Positions 8,026-16,646 are shown, counted from the first letter of the stretch. The stretch: DNA of 64,000 bases from Candidatus Segetimicrobium genomatis (GCA_005882275.1 VBAK01000106.1:28242-92241); one strand, 5' to 3'. Numbers and translations are program-made. Notes: generated by a model from the letters alone, not told the origin.

Positions 8026-9350
8026 ACGTAATCCTCCATCTTGCGCTCCACGGTCTCGCTGAGCCGCCGGCGCACCATCTCCAGCGGGATCCGGTCGAAG
8101 ATCTCCGAGAGGAACCCGTCCACCATCATGCGGACGGCGACGGCCCGGGGCAGCCCGCGGCTCATCAGATAGAAGATCTGGTCGTCGTTCAGCCGGCTGG
8201 TGCTGGCCCCGTGGGTGCACCGGAGGTCGTTGGCCATGATCTCGAGCTTGGGCATGCTGTCGGCCCGGGCGCCCTCGGAGAGGATGAGATTGCGGTTGAG
8301 CTGGAACGCGTTGGTCTTCTGGGCGCCGTAGTCCGCCCGGATCAGCCCGGAGAACACCGACCGCGCCTTGTCCTTGAGCACGCCCTTGTAGAGGAGGTCG
8401 CTCGTGGTGGACGGGGCGGCGTGCTCCTGCAGCGTGTGGTAGTCGAAGTGCTGGGTCCCGTCCCCGAAGGCCACGCCGAGCATCTCGGAGGTGCTCCCCT
8501 GGCCGCGCAGCGAGCTCTCCACGTTCGTCTTCACCAGCCCCGCCCCGAACGCCACCATCAGGCTGTGGACCGTGGCGTCGCGCTCCAGGACCGCGCGCAC
8601 GATGCCGAACTCCCAGAGCTGCCGCCCCCACTCCTGCAGGTTGATGTAGCGGATCTGCGCGCCGGCCTGGGGAATCAGCTCGACCGCGTGGTTCACCAGC
8701 GCGCGCGCGGATCCCTCGGCGGACCCGAACACCTCGACGAGCGTCACCCGGCTGCGCTCCTCCGCCACGACCAGCGTGTGCGGGAGGAACGCGGCGCCCT
8801 CGCGGTCCAGCCACGTGCCCGTCACCAGCTGCACGTCGACCTCCAACCCCTTGGGCACGTAGAGGAACGTGCCGCCGCTCCACAGCGCCCCGTGGTGCGC
8901 GCGGAACTTGTTCTCGTCGTCCCGCACGACGGTGCCGAGGTACCGGCGGACGAGATCGGGATGCGCGGCCACCGCCTCGGACAGCGAGGTAAAGATGAGC
9001 CCGCGCTGCGCGAGGTCGCGCGCCGGCCGCTCCTCGATCTGGGCCCCGTTCACCACGAGGCGCATCCCCGCCGCGCCCGCCGGATCGCCGACCAGGGCGG
9101 CCAGCGGGGCGGGCGCCCGGCCCTTCTGCACGCGGTGGGGCAGCACGCCGAACGCGTCCAGGTCGAGGGCGCCGATATCGGTGCGCCGCCACTCCTCGTC
9201 GTTCGCGGACGGCAGCGGGAGGCGGACGAACGCCTCCCAGGCCGCGAGGCGGCGATCGCGGAGCCACGCCGGCTCTCCGGCCGCCCCGCTCATCTCCTCG
9301 ACCAGGGCCCGGCTCAACGTGGCCGCCGATGCCGGGGAACTGTCACTCAC
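8022..9350 (-). CDS. sufD: Fe-S assembly protein SufD
   Basis: 442 residues of the SufBD beta-helix family. It has the short N-terminal helical domain (EEWRRTDIGALDLDAF) and the conserved core END/DYHTLQEHAAPST and LNDDQIFYLMSRGLPR near the C-terminus. With SufB and SufC it forms the scaffold on which clusters are built. GTG start at 9350 with GGAGGG five bases upstream. A 133-base gap, with no gene, separates it from sufB. Confidence 0.93.
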   Translation of the reverse strand: MSDSSPASAATLSRALVEEMSGAAGEPAWLRDRRLAAWEAFVRLPLPSANDEEWRRTDIGALDLDAFGVLPHRVQKGRAPAPLAALVGDPAGAAGMRLVVNGAQIEERPARDLAQRGLIFTSLSEAVAAHPDLVRRYLGTVVRDDENKFRAHHGALWSGGTFLYVPKGLEVDVQLVTGTWLDREGAAFLPHTLVVAEERSRVTLVEVFGSAEGSARALVNHAVELIPQAGAQIRYINLQEWGRQLWEFGIVRAVLERDATVHSLMVAFGAGLVKTNVESSLRGQGSTSEMLGVAFGDGTQHFDYHTLQEHAAPSTTSDLLYKGVLKDKARSVFSGLIRADYGAQKTNAFQLNRNLILSEGARADSMPKLEIMANDLRCTHGASTSRLNDDQIFYLMSRGLPRAVAVRMMVDGFLSEIFDRIPLEMVRRRLSETVERKMEDYV

Positions 9351-9483
9351 CGATTCCCTCCATCCTCGCAGGCGGGCGAAGAGGGCAGAGCCGCCGCCCT
9401 GCCCTCCCCGGTGCCTTCAGGCGCCGCCCCGGCAGACCCCAGGCGCCGCGCCTTGCTCCTCCTCGTGCGGGAGCGGACGGCGG

Positions 9484-10893
9484 TTAGCCGACCGACCCCT
9501 CCATCTCCAGCGCGATCAACTTGTTGAGCTCCACGCTGTATTCCATGGGCAGCTCCCGGGCGATCGGCTCGATGAACCCGCGGACGATCATGTTCATCGC
9601 CTCGTCCTGGTTGATCCCGCGGCTCATCAGGTAGAAGAGCTGCTCGTCCGAGACCTTCGACACGGTCGCCTCGTGGGTGACCTGCACATCGTCCTCGTCG
9701 ATCTCCATCGTCGGGTAGGTGTCCGACCTGGACCGCTCGTCGAGGATCAGCGCGTCGCAGCGCACCGCGCACTTGCTGCCCCGCGCCCCTGGGTAGATCT
9801 TCACCAGCCCCCGGTACCCGGCCCGCCCGCCGGACTTGCTGATCGACTTGCTGACCACGGACGACTGGGTGTGCGGAGCGGCGTGGATCACCTTGCCGCC
9901 CGGGTCCTGGTGCTGCCCTTCGCCGGCGAACGCGATCGAGAGGATCTCCGCCTTGGCCCCCGGCTCGAGCATGTAGACGCTCGGATACTTCATCGTCAGC
10001 TTGCTGCCGAGGTTGCCGTCCACCCACTCCATCGTCGCGTCGCGGTACGCCACGGCCCGCTTGGTGACGAGGTTGTAGACGTTCTTCGACCAGTTCTGGA
10101 TCGTCGTGTACCGGACCCGCGCGCCCTCTTTCACGATGATCTCGACGACCGCGCTGTGCAGCGAGTCGCTGGTGTACGTCGGGGCGGTACACCCTTCCAC
10201 ATAGTGGACGTAGGAACCGGGCTCGGCGATGATCAGGGTCCGCTCGAACTGCCCCATGTTCTGGGCGTTGATCCGGAAGTAGGCCTGCAGCGGGATGTCC
10301 ACGTGCACACCCGCCGGGACGTACACGAACGACCCGCCGCTCCAGACCGAACTGTTGAGCGCGGCGAACTTGTTGTCCTCGGGCGGCACCACCGTTCCGA
10401 AGTACTCTTTGACGATGTCGGGGTGCTCCCGCAGCGCGGAGTCCATGTCGAGGAAGACCACGCCCTGCTTCGTCCACTCCTCGCGCAGGCTGTGGTAGAC
10501 GACCTCGCTCTCGTACTGCGCGCCGACGCCCGCCAGGAACTTCTTCTCGGCCTCGGGGATCCCCAGCCGGTCGAACGTCTTCTTGATGTTCTCGGGGACC
10601 TCTTCCCAGGTCTTCCCCTGGTTCTCCATCGGCTTCACGTAGTAGTAGATGTCGTCGAAGTTGATCTCGCCGACGTTCCCGCCCCAGGTCGGCGTGGGCT
10701 TCTTCTCAAAGACCCCGAGCGAGTGGAGCCGGTACGCCCGCATCCAGTCGGGCTCGGACTTCATATGGGAGATCATCTGCACGATCTCGCGGTCGAGCCC
10801 CTTCCGGGACTTGAACGCGTAGGTATCCTCGGGATCGCGGAACCCATACTTGTACTGGTCGAGGTCGATGCCGAGCGGGTTTGCCACCGCCAT
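9484..10893 (-). CDS. sufB: Fe-S assembly scaffold SufB
   Basis: 469 residues. Conserved stretches include [40 protein letters not shown] and the C-terminal [19 protein letters not shown]. SufB is the subunit on which the nascent cluster forms, and it carries the acceptor Cys in the beta-helix core. It follows sufC by 18 bases, with GGAGG eight bases before the ATG. Confidence 0.95.
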   Translation of the reverse strand: MAVANPLGIDLDQYKYGFRDPEDTYAFKSRKGLDREIVQMISHMKSEPDWMRAYRLHSLGVFEKKPTPTWGGNVGEINFDDIYYYVKPMENQGKTWEEVPENIKKTFDRLGIPEAEKKFLAGVGAQYESEVVYHSLREEWTKQGVVFLDMDSALREHPDIVKEYFGTVVPPEDNKFAALNSSVWSGGSFVYVPAGVHVDIPLQAYFRINAQNMGQFERTLIIAEPGSYVHYVEGCTAPTYTSDSLHSAVVEIIVKEGARVRYTTIQNWSKNVYNLVTKRAVAYRDATMEWVDGNLGSKLTMKYPSVYMLEPGAKAEILSIAFAGEGQHQDPGGKVIHAAPHTQSSVVSKSISKSGGRAGYRGLVKIYPGARGSKCAVRCDALILDERSRSDTYPTMEIDEDDVQVTHEATVSKVSDEQLFYLMSRGINQDEAMNMIVRGFIEPIARELPMEYSVELNKLIALEMEGSVG

Positions 10894-10911
10894 GGTGCGT
10901 ACGCCTCCTCG

Positions 10912-11748
10912 CTAGTGCCTGACCCAGAAGACCTTGCCGGCGCTGCGGACCTCACCCTCGTGGGCGACGTCCGCGGCGACCTGCTCGTACTGCGCCCGGA
11001 TCCCGTCGTACCCGATCTGATCCAGCTCGTCGGCCAGCTCCGCGTCTCCGGACGTCACGATCCGGCCGTCGAACATCACGTGCACCGTGGTCGGCTGGAT
11101 GTACTTGAGAATCCGCGGGTAGTGGGTGATCACGAGCACCCCGAGCGTTCGCCCGGAGGTCTCGTACATCCTGTTCACCCCCGCCGCGACGATCTTCACG
11201 GCGTCGACGTCGAGCCCCGAGTCCGTCTCGTCCATGATCGCGATCTCCGGCTCGAGGACGGCCATCTGGAGGATCTCGGCGCGCTTCTTCTCGCCGCCGC
11301 TGAACCCCTCGTTCACATACCGCCCGAGGACCGCCGGGTCGACCTGCAGCTCCTCGACCTTCGCCCTGACCAGTTTCTGGAACTCCGCGAGGCTCATCAG
11401 GCCGTCCTTGTCGAAGCCCCGCCGGGCGCTGACGGCCGTGCGGAGGAAGCTGGCCATCGTTACCCCGGGGATGCTCACCGGGTACTGGAACGCGATGAAC
11501 AGGCCCTTGCGGGCCCGCTCGTCCGGGGCCATCGCCACCAGATCCTCGCCCTTGTAGAGCACCTCCCCCTTCGTCACTTGATAGAAGGGGTTGCCCATCA
11601 GCACGTTGGCGAGCGTGCTCTTCCCCGAGCCGTTCGGGCCCATCAGCGCGTGGATCTCCCCGGTGCGCACGGTCAGGTTCGTCCCCTTGAGGATGACCTT
11701 GTCCTCGACCTGCGCCCAGAGATCCCTGATGGAGAGTTCGGCGTTCAT
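10912..11748 (-). CDS. sufC: Fe-S assembly ATPase SufC
   Basis: 278 residues. Walker A is MGPNGSGKSTL; the signature FSGGEKKRAEILQMAV and the Walker B region IMDETDSGLDVDAVK have the ETDSGLD form characteristic of SufC rather than transport ATPases. It powers conformational change in SufBD. About 25 residues longer than usual at the C-terminus. First gene of the long minus-strand unit, with GGAGGAG just before the ATG and a strong promoter about 105 bases upstream. Confidence 0.96.
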   Translation of the reverse strand: MNAELSIRDLWAQVEDKVILKGTNLTVRTGEIHALMGPNGSGKSTLANVLMGNPFYQVTKGEVLYKGEDLVAMAPDERARKGLFIAFQYPVSIPGVTMASFLRTAVSARRGFDKDGLMSLAEFQKLVRAKVEELQVDPAVLGRYVNEGFSGGEKKRAEILQMAVLEPEIAIMDETDSGLDVDAVKIVAAGVNRMYETSGRTLGVLVITHYPRILKYIQPTTVHVMFDGRIVTSGDAELADELDQIGYDGIRAQYEQVAADVAHEGEVRSAGKVFWVRH

Positions 11749-11852
11749 CCACTCCTCCGTTCGGCGCCCCAGCCCCGGAAGCCTCGCCTCAGGCGCAGGC
11801 AGAGCGGGGGTAACTCCGGATTCTGGACTAATTTGATCACCTTTCTTCCTCC

Positions 11853-11881
11853 ATTCTATGGACGGGCCCGCAGAATGTCAA
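11853..11881 (-). promoter_or_regulatory. Sigma70-type promoter of the suf-nuo operon
   Basis: TTGACA (11876-11881) and TAGAAT (11853-11858) on the minus strand are exactly 17 bases apart, five or six of six matches each. Transcription would start near 11846, leaving a leader of about 95 bases before sufC. Confidence 0.75.
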
Positions 11882-12034
11882 CAGAGCACTTGCATAAGTA
11901 GGGCGAACCCGCCGAGGGGCCGGAAGGCGCTGCAGCGCCGCCCGGGGGACCCGCAGCGATCTCGGCGAACCATGAGGGTGCGGCGGGAGCGGGGACGCAC
12001 GGCCGCCGCGACGGTCATCCGGGGGGAGCGAGCG

Positions 12035-12856
12035 ATGCCTGAGGCCACGAGCGACCTGTTTCGAACGGTCATCGGCAAGCGGGTGTACGATCTCGAGCAG
12101 CCGCGGACGGCGGGGATGCCGGTCCATCCCAACCATCGTCCCGGGTACGCCTACTTCCTCTACCGCCGGCACCGGGACGCCTACGCGCCGAAGCAGCGCG
12201 GCCCGCGCACCAGCGCGTCGGGCACCGTCGTGATGATGGAACACACCGGCACCCACATCGACGCCCTCTCCCACCAGGCGGCCGACCTCCGGCTCTACGG
12301 CGGGGTGGAGGTCACCCCTCAGGTGGAGACGGCGCAGGGATTCACCGCGCACGGCATCGAGACGATGGCGCCGATCGTTGCCCGCGGCGTGCTCCTGGAC
12401 GTCGCCGCCGCGAAGGGCCAGGATCCGCTTCCCGAGCATTACCGGATCACCCCTTCCGACCTCGAAGCGGCCGCGCGGGCCGGCGGAGTGACCGTGCAGC
12501 CCGGCGATGCCCTGCTCGTGCGGACGGGATACGCCAGGTTGTGGGGAGATGAAGGACGCTACCTGGCTGCGGCCGGGGTGGGACGGGCCGCATCGGAATG
12601 GGTGGCGGCGCGCAAGGTTCGGTGCGTCGGGTGCGACAACATGACCTGGGATGAGACCGAGGAGCGGGACCCCGAGACGGGGGGGATGCTGTTTGCGCAC
12701 CTGCACCTCATCGCCCGGTGCGGAATCCCGATCATCGAAAACCTGGATCTGGAAGCCCTCAGCCGGGACCGGTGCCGGGAGTTCCTGTTCATCTGCACGC
12801 CGCTGAAGCTGGTGGGCGCGACGGGATCGCCGGTGCGCCCCATCGCGCTCGCCTGA
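12035..12856 (+). CDS. Cyclase family protein (kynurenine formamidase-like metal hydrolase)
   Basis: 273 residues. EHTGTHIDALSHQ is the HxGTHxDxPxH-type metal motif of the cyclase/kynurenine formamidase family (with Ala-Leu in place of the usual Ala-Pro). GDALLVRTGY and CVGCDNMTWDETE fit the C-terminal half. Members hydrolyse N-formyl or cyclic amide and ester bonds using a divalent metal; the substrate is not predictable. Start ATG 12035 follows GGGGGGAG by six bases; the longer upstream frame has no ribosome site. It stands alone on the plus strand, ending three bases from the convergent pyrE. Confidence 0.85.
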   Translation: MPEATSDLFRTVIGKRVYDLEQPRTAGMPVHPNHRPGYAYFLYRRHRDAYAPKQRGPRTSASGTVVMMEHTGTHIDALSHQAADLRLYGGVEVTPQVETAQGFTAHGIETMAPIVARGVLLDVAAAKGQDPLPEHYRITPSDLEAAARAGGVTVQPGDALLVRTGYARLWGDEGRYLAAAGVGRAASEWVAARKVRCVGCDNMTWDETEERDPETGGMLFAHLHLIARCGIPIIENLDLEALSRDRCREFLFICTPLKLVGATGSPVRPIALA

Positions 12857-12859
12857 GCC

Positions 12860-13432
12860 TTACGGCACCGGCCAATCGCGCATGTTGTAGAGCGCCTCGT
12901 ACGGGTACCCGGCGGCCTGGACGCCGGCCGCGCCGCCCTCGTTCCGGTCGACGACCGCGAGCACGAGCAGCACCTCCGCCCCGGCGGAGGCGACCGCGCG
13001 GGCGGCCCGCACCACCTGCGCGCCGGTTGTGACAACGTCCTCGAGCACCACCACCCGGTCCCCCCGATCCAGGATCCCCTCGATCGTCCGCGCGGTGCCG
13101 TGGCCCTTGGTCTCCGGCCGGACGATCACAAACGGGAGGCCGGTCTCCAGCGCAACCGCCGTCGCGATCGGCACCCCGCCGACGGCCGCGCCGGCCAGGG
13201 CGGTCGTCCCCGGAGGCAGGGCCTGGGCGAGGAGCCGCGCGATGTCCCGGAGGAGATCCGGGCGCGTCTCGAACCGGTATTTATCGATGTAGTGGCTGCT
13301 CTTCCGCCCCGAACTGAGCACGAACTCGCCGCGGAGAAACGAAGCCTGGATGAGCCGGGTCCAGGTCCGCTCGCGGAGGGCGCCGAGCACCGCGCCGGGA
13401 ATCCGCTCCACGGCCGGGACGTCCTGGCTCAC
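12860..13432 (-). CDS. pyrE: Orotate phosphoribosyltransferase
   Basis: 190 residues. Residues near 130 read RVVVLEDVVTTGAQ, the PRPP-binding motif of orotate phosphoribosyltransferase, and GRKSSHYIDKYRFETRP near residue 45 fits the orotate site. The enzyme makes OMP from orotate and PRPP in pyrimidine synthesis. No other pyr gene is nearby. The GTG start at 13432 lies inside the first unit of a 23-bp tandem repeat and has no Shine-Dalgarno sequence. Upstream repeat units each form an 8-codon frame ending in a GTGA overlap. Confidence 0.93.
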   Translation of the reverse strand: MSQDVPAVERIPGAVLGALRERTWTRLIQASFLRGEFVLSSGRKSSHYIDKYRFETRPDLLRDIARLLAQALPPGTTALAGAAVGGVPIATAVALETGLPFVIVRPETKGHGTARTIEGILDRGDRVVVLEDVVTTGAQVVRAARAVASAGAEVLLVLAVVDRNEGGAAGVQAAGYPYEALYNMRDWPVP

Positions 13433-13533
13433 GCCGTAGGCACGTTTTGGCTCACGCCGTAGGCACGTCCTGGCTCACGCCGTAGGCACGTCCTGGCTCA
13501 CGCCGCAGGCACGCCTTGGCTCACGCCGCAGGC
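13419..13533 (-). repeat. Five tandem 23-bp repeats carrying the pyrE start codon
   Basis: Five exact-length units at 13419, 13442, 13465, 13488 and 13511, differing at one to four positions. On the minus strand the unit starts GCCTACGGCGTGAGCC. Every unit contains GTGAGCCA; read from that GTG the peptide is VSQDVPTA then TGA, and the TGA overlaps the next unit's GTG. The last GTG starts pyrE, whose N-terminus is VSQDVPAV. Confidence 0.95.
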
Positions 13534-13555
13534 ACCCGGAAGGGCGGCTGCGGCG

Positions 13556-14191
13556 TCAACGAGACGCCGCGGGAGAGACCGCGAACCCCACGCTCAGCAG
13601 CAGGAGCTGGGTGAGGGGCGCGAGCACCTCTTCGAGCGGATCCGGCTTTCCGGTGTTGACCCACCGGAGGACCACTTCGCTGATCGCGCCGATCCACACG
13701 TATGCCGCCGTCTCGGTGTCCTGCGCGGCAATCTTGCTGTCCTCCACCGCGCGGTCGAGATACCCCCGCAGCACTTCGACCAGCATCGCCTTGAGCGCGA
13801 TCCGCCTCCCCTGAAACTCCGCCCCGACCGACGGCCAGTCGACGAGCACGATCTTGGCAAGATCCCGGTCGGCCTGGAAGATGCGCACCAGCGTCGCCAC
13901 CGCCGCTTCGACCTGCGCCACCAGGCCGCGGGCCCGCTGAACCGCCCCCTGGATTTCTCGGGCGAGGGACGACGCAAAGTCCTCGACCAGGGAGAGAAAG
14001 ATCTGTTCCTTGCTCTCGAAATAGAAGTACACCGCCCCCTTGGAGGTCCCGGAGGCTTTCACGATGTCGTCGACCACGGCGCTGTGAAATCCCTTGGCGG
14101 CGAAGACCTGCGCGGCGGATCGGAGGATCTTCCTGCGGGTCTCTTCGCGCTGCAGCTTCTTGGTTAATCGATCCAAGGTAGTGGTGGCCAT
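13556..14191 (-). CDS. TetR/AcrR family transcriptional regulator
   Basis: About 211 residues. Residues 15-60 form the TetR helix-turn-helix: RRKILRSAAQVFAAKGF, then VDDIVKASGTSKGAVYFYF. The rest is the helical ligand-binding and dimer domain. ATG 14191 follows AGAGG by five bases; a GTG six bases earlier is possible. The 5' region has a consensus promoter with an 18-bp near-palindrome just downstream of the -10, so it probably represses itself. Ligand and other targets unknown. Confidence 0.9.
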   Translation of the reverse strand: MATTTLDRLTKKLQREETRRKILRSAAQVFAAKGFHSAVVDDIVKASGTSKGAVYFYFESKEQIFLSLVEDFASSLAREIQGAVQRARGLVAQVEAAVATLVRIFQADRDLAKIVLVDWPSVGAEFQGRRIALKAMLVEVLRGYLDRAVEDSKIAAQDTETAAYVWIGAISEVVLRWVNTGKPDPLEEVLAPLTQLLLLSVGFAVSPAASR

Positions 14192-14207
14192 TGTCACCTC
14201 TCACCTC

Positions 14208-14263
14208 AGACTGACCGGTCGGTCTACCCTGCGCATTGTACAGCGGCCAGGCAACGTTGTCAA
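14208..14263 (-). promoter_or_regulatory. TetR gene promoter with overlapping operator
   Basis: On the minus strand TTGACA (14258-14263), 17-base spacer, TACAAT (14235-14240). Ten bases after the -10 lies AGACCGACCGGTCAGTCT (14208-14225), an 18-bp inverted repeat with one mismatched pair, the ACCGACCGGT form seen for many TetR proteins. Repressor bound there would block transcription start. Confidence 0.75.
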
Positions 14264-14265
14264 AT

Positions 14266-14637
14266 TCACCCGTCATCGGGGCCGTTCTCTTCCCAGGCTT
14301 CCATCTGGTCATCGGTCAACCCGAAGTGGTGCCCGACCTCATGGATCACGGTCTTGCGAATCTCGTCGATGATCTCGGCGTCGGTCCGGCACACCGCTTC
14401 GATGTTGTCCTGGTAGATCACGATCACCTCCGGGAGCTCGTACGGAGCCATGGGCGACTGCTCCATCTCGCTCGCTCCCTGGTACAACCCGAGGATGTCG
14501 GCGCCGAGATCGCGGGCCACCTCGCGGGACGGACGGGGTTCCACCATGACGGCGATGTTCGTGAGCCGCCGGGCGAACTGCGGCGGGAGCGTGTCCAGCG
14601 CCTGAGCGACGAGGCGCTCGAATCGGGCTCTCTGCAC
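14266..14637 (-). CDS. Zincin-like metallopeptidase family protein
   Basis: 123 residues. VIHEVGHHFGLTDDQM holds the HExxH zinc motif with a third ligand in the G-L-TDD region, characteristic of the small DUF1025/zincin_1 family. The N-terminus (FERLVAQALDTLPPQF) also matches. Substrate unknown; the family is often encoded near Fe-S or ribosome-associated genes. GTG start at 14637, seven bases after the stop of the Nfu-N gene, suggests co-transcription. Confidence 0.85.
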   Translation of the reverse strand: MQRARFERLVAQALDTLPPQFARRLTNIAVMVEPRPSREVARDLGADILGLYQGASEMEQSPMAPYELPEVIVIYQDNIEAVCRTDAEIIDEIRKTVIHEVGHHFGLTDDQMEAWEENGPDDG

Positions 14638-14643
14638 CGGGCA

Positions 14644-14925
14644 TCACGCCGCAGGTCCGAGGTGCTGCCGGATCAGTGTTTCCGCGCTCGCGACCACGCC
14701 CTCCCAGGCCACCCCGGCCTCGCGCGTCACCGTGATGAAATCATTCAGGAAGAAGACCTGGCGCACGCCGGGGATGCCGAGCAGGTCACGGGCCAGCGGG
14801 GACGTCGCGGTGCTCGGATCGGTAAACGTCTGGCTGCGTCCCTCCGTCATCCGCCGGTTGACCACGAACTTGAGGGCGTTTTCGTTCGGGGTCGGTTGAA
14901 CGGTCACCCGAAGCGGGTCTGGCAC
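14644..14925 (-). CDS. Nfu N-terminal domain protein
   Basis: 93 residues. VQPTPNENALKFVVNR, then SPLARDLLGIPGVRQVFFL, then DFITVTR: a complete Nfu_N domain (the N-terminal half of Fe-S carrier Nfu) with no C-terminal CxxC cluster domain. The GTG start at 14925 is seven bases after GGGAGGGG. A role in Fe-S handling is inferred from the family only. Its first 140 bases overlap the 3' end of the PASTA frame. Confidence 0.8.
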   Translation of the reverse strand: MPDPLRVTVQPTPNENALKFVVNRRMTEGRSQTFTDPSTATSPLARDLLGIPGVRQVFFLNDFITVTREAGVAWEGVVASAETLIRQHLGPAA

Positions 14926-15658
14926 GACAACACCCCTCCCGGTCTGTCGGAGTTGGGGCCGCCCCCGCTCGTCCCGGCTGGATCGAGGCGGCGATCTGCG
15001 GGCGCGCCGGGGGCGCATCCGGCGGGATCGGGGACGCCGGCGCGGACGGTCCGGCCCACGCCGCAGGTCCGGCCGGTGCATCCGGTCCCGTGCTCACCAT
15101 CACATCCACCGGGCCGCCGGCGGCCACCTGTCTTCCCGGAGGCACGAACTGCTCGAGCACGGTGCCCGGCGCCGTGTCGTCGTTCAGGTAATAGACGCGC
15201 CCCAGCCGGAGGCCGGTCGCCTCCAGCTGCTGGGCCGCCTTGTGCACCGGCATGTGCCGCAGCGCCGGGACAACGCCGGAGCCCTGGCTGATCGTCAGTT
15301 GAATGACCGAGCGCGCGAAGAGCAGACGGCCGGGCGCGGGATCCTGGGCCAGGATCACCCCAACGGGCGCGTGGGGATCCTGACGGAACCCGGCGACGAT
15401 CACCCCAAAGTGCAGAGGCACGACCACCTCGGCCGCCGAGTCCACCGTCCGGCCCAGAAGGCTCGGCAGGAGATGGGCTTCCCCCCATCCGGCGCGCTGA
15501 GCGGCGACCGCCAGCGTGCCCAGCCACACCGCGCACGCCGCCAGGATCACCGTCCCCATCAGGACCCGCTTCGAGGGCCGGGGAACGGCCGCCCCGTCCT
15601 CCTGCGGCTCCGCCGGCCGATCACGTCCAACCATAGAAGAACAGCCCCGATGCCGCAT
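14786..15658 (-). CDS. PASTA-domain membrane protein
   Basis: Up to 290 residues. One transmembrane helix (VLMGTVILAACAVWLGTLA, about 32-50) then two PASTA domains: LLPSLLGRTVDSAAEVV... ending LTISQGSGVVP, and MPVHKAAQQLEATGLRLG... ending DVMVSTG. PASTA domains bind cell-wall muropeptides or mediate divisome contacts; there is no kinase or transpeptidase domain here. ATG 15658 follows GAAGGGGG. The tail after about residue 185 is Pro/Ala-rich and then arginine-rich, running 140 bases into the Nfu-N gene. The true end may lie earlier, or a frameshift may be present near 14930-14990. Confidence 0.7.
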   Translation of the reverse strand: MRHRGCSSMVGRDRPAEPQEDGAAVPRPSKRVLMGTVILAACAVWLGTLAVAAQRAGWGEAHLLPSLLGRTVDSAAEVVVPLHFGVIVAGFRQDPHAPVGVILAQDPAPGRLLFARSVIQLTISQGSGVVPALRHMPVHKAAQQLEATGLRLGRVYYLNDDTAPGTVLEQFVPPGRQVAAGGPVDVMVSTGPDAPAGPAAWAGPSAPASPIPPDAPPARPQIAASIQPGRAGAAPTPTDREGCCRARPASGDRSTDPERKRPQVRGQPADDGGTQPDVYRSEHRDVPAGP

Positions 15659-15743
15659 CCTGCCCCCTTCCGCGGCATGCCCCCCCGGGCAGCGCACGTC
15701 CATGCGGATAATGCTCCGGCGGCGCGATCCTCCCCTGCTCTCG

Positions 15744-16646
15744 CTAGTGAAGCCGCTGGCTGGTCGAGAGCCCGGGCAGCTCCGTGGTCCACGAAGCGCG
15801 GCGGGCAAACGTGATGATGGCAGGGAGGTAGGCGCGGATCTGCGAGATCACGCGCTCGGGCACCATCGCGGCGCTGCCGCTGAGCAGCGTCCACCGGGTC
15901 TCCACCATGGCCGCGAGGTGCAGCGCGAGTTCCATCGGGATGATCCCGATGTCGGCGAGGGGCAAGAACACTTCCCATCGCCGGCTGGGACGCGGGATGC
16001 TGAACGTCGTGAGCATCGCCTTCGCGATCCCGGTGGTGGCTCCGCTCGCGTTCCCGAAGACGCCGATGATCTGGGTGACCCGCTCGGCATCCTGGGCCAC
16101 GGCCTCAACGTCCCGCGTGAACATTTCGATGATGGGCACGGAGGTGAGCACCCGGCCGAAGCGCCAGCCGATCCGGACCGGATCGAGGGGCCGCGAGAAC
16201 TGCGCCATGGTAGGCACCGGATCCCCCGCGGCGGGGAGCCCGAAGGTCCGGGCCTGCATGATCGATTCGTGCGCCTCCTCCAGCAACCGCGGCCGTTCCT
16301 GTTCCAGGCGCTCGGCCATGCGCCGCACAAACCCTTCGCGCTCCGCCGGGTCGTTGTCCGCGACCAGCCGGCCCCAGGTGACCACCTCGTGGATGACCGG
16401 GAGGATGTGGGCGTTCAACGCAAACGGCATGAGGATCCCAGGAGATTCTCCGAGCGGGTTGCTGCTCGTCAGCCCCTCGAGATACTCCGCGACCGCCTCG
16501 GGGGTCATCGTGTTGCGAAAGAGGAGCCCGATCTCGATGTCGGAGTCCGGCCACGTGCGATCCGTTGCCGGCTGGCCGTACAGGTAGGCCGCGGCCACCT
16601 CTTCTTCGCCGCTGAAAAACGCCCCCAGATGCTCGAACGCCGTCAT
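15744..16646 (-). CDS. Nucleotidyltransferase-like protein with helical C-terminal region
   Basis: 300 residues, mostly unrecognised. Near the N-terminus AYLYGQPATDRTWPDSDIEI resembles the MNT/pol-beta nucleotidyltransferase motif (GSxxxG...SDIDL), but GQ replaces GS and the second Gly is missing. The remaining 220 residues are helical and hydrophobic in parts. RPRLLEEAH fits an R-x5-H pattern as in HEPN RNases, but that pattern is short and easily random. ATG 16646 chosen because TAGAAT, a possible -10 box, lies about 35 bases upstream. It might be an aminoglycoside-type nucleotidyltransferase or a fused MNT-HEPN-like protein. Confidence 0.55.
   Translation of the reverse strand: MTAFEHLGAFFSGEEEVAAAYLYGQPATDRTWPDSDIEIGLLFRNTMTPEAVAEYLEGLTSSNPLGESPGILMPFALNAHILPVIHEVVTWGRLVADNDPAEREGFVRRMAERLEQERPRLLEEAHESIMQARTFGLPAAGDPVPTMAQFSRPLDPVRIGWRFGRVLTSVPIIEMFTRDVEAVAQDAERVTQIIGVFGNASGATTGIAKAMLTTFSIPRPSRRWEVFLPLADIGIIPMELALHLAAMVETRWTLLSGSAAMVPERVISQIRAYLPAIITFARRASWTTELPGLSTSQRLH

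Noticed and set aside
9351..9483. GC-rich inverted bits in the sufB-sufD gap considered as a terminator
   Set aside because: No stable stem followed by a T-run; downstream sufD is clearly part of the same unit.
8869..11901. 1010-codon plus frame opposite sufBCD
   Set aside because: Shadow of well-supported suf genes on the other strand.
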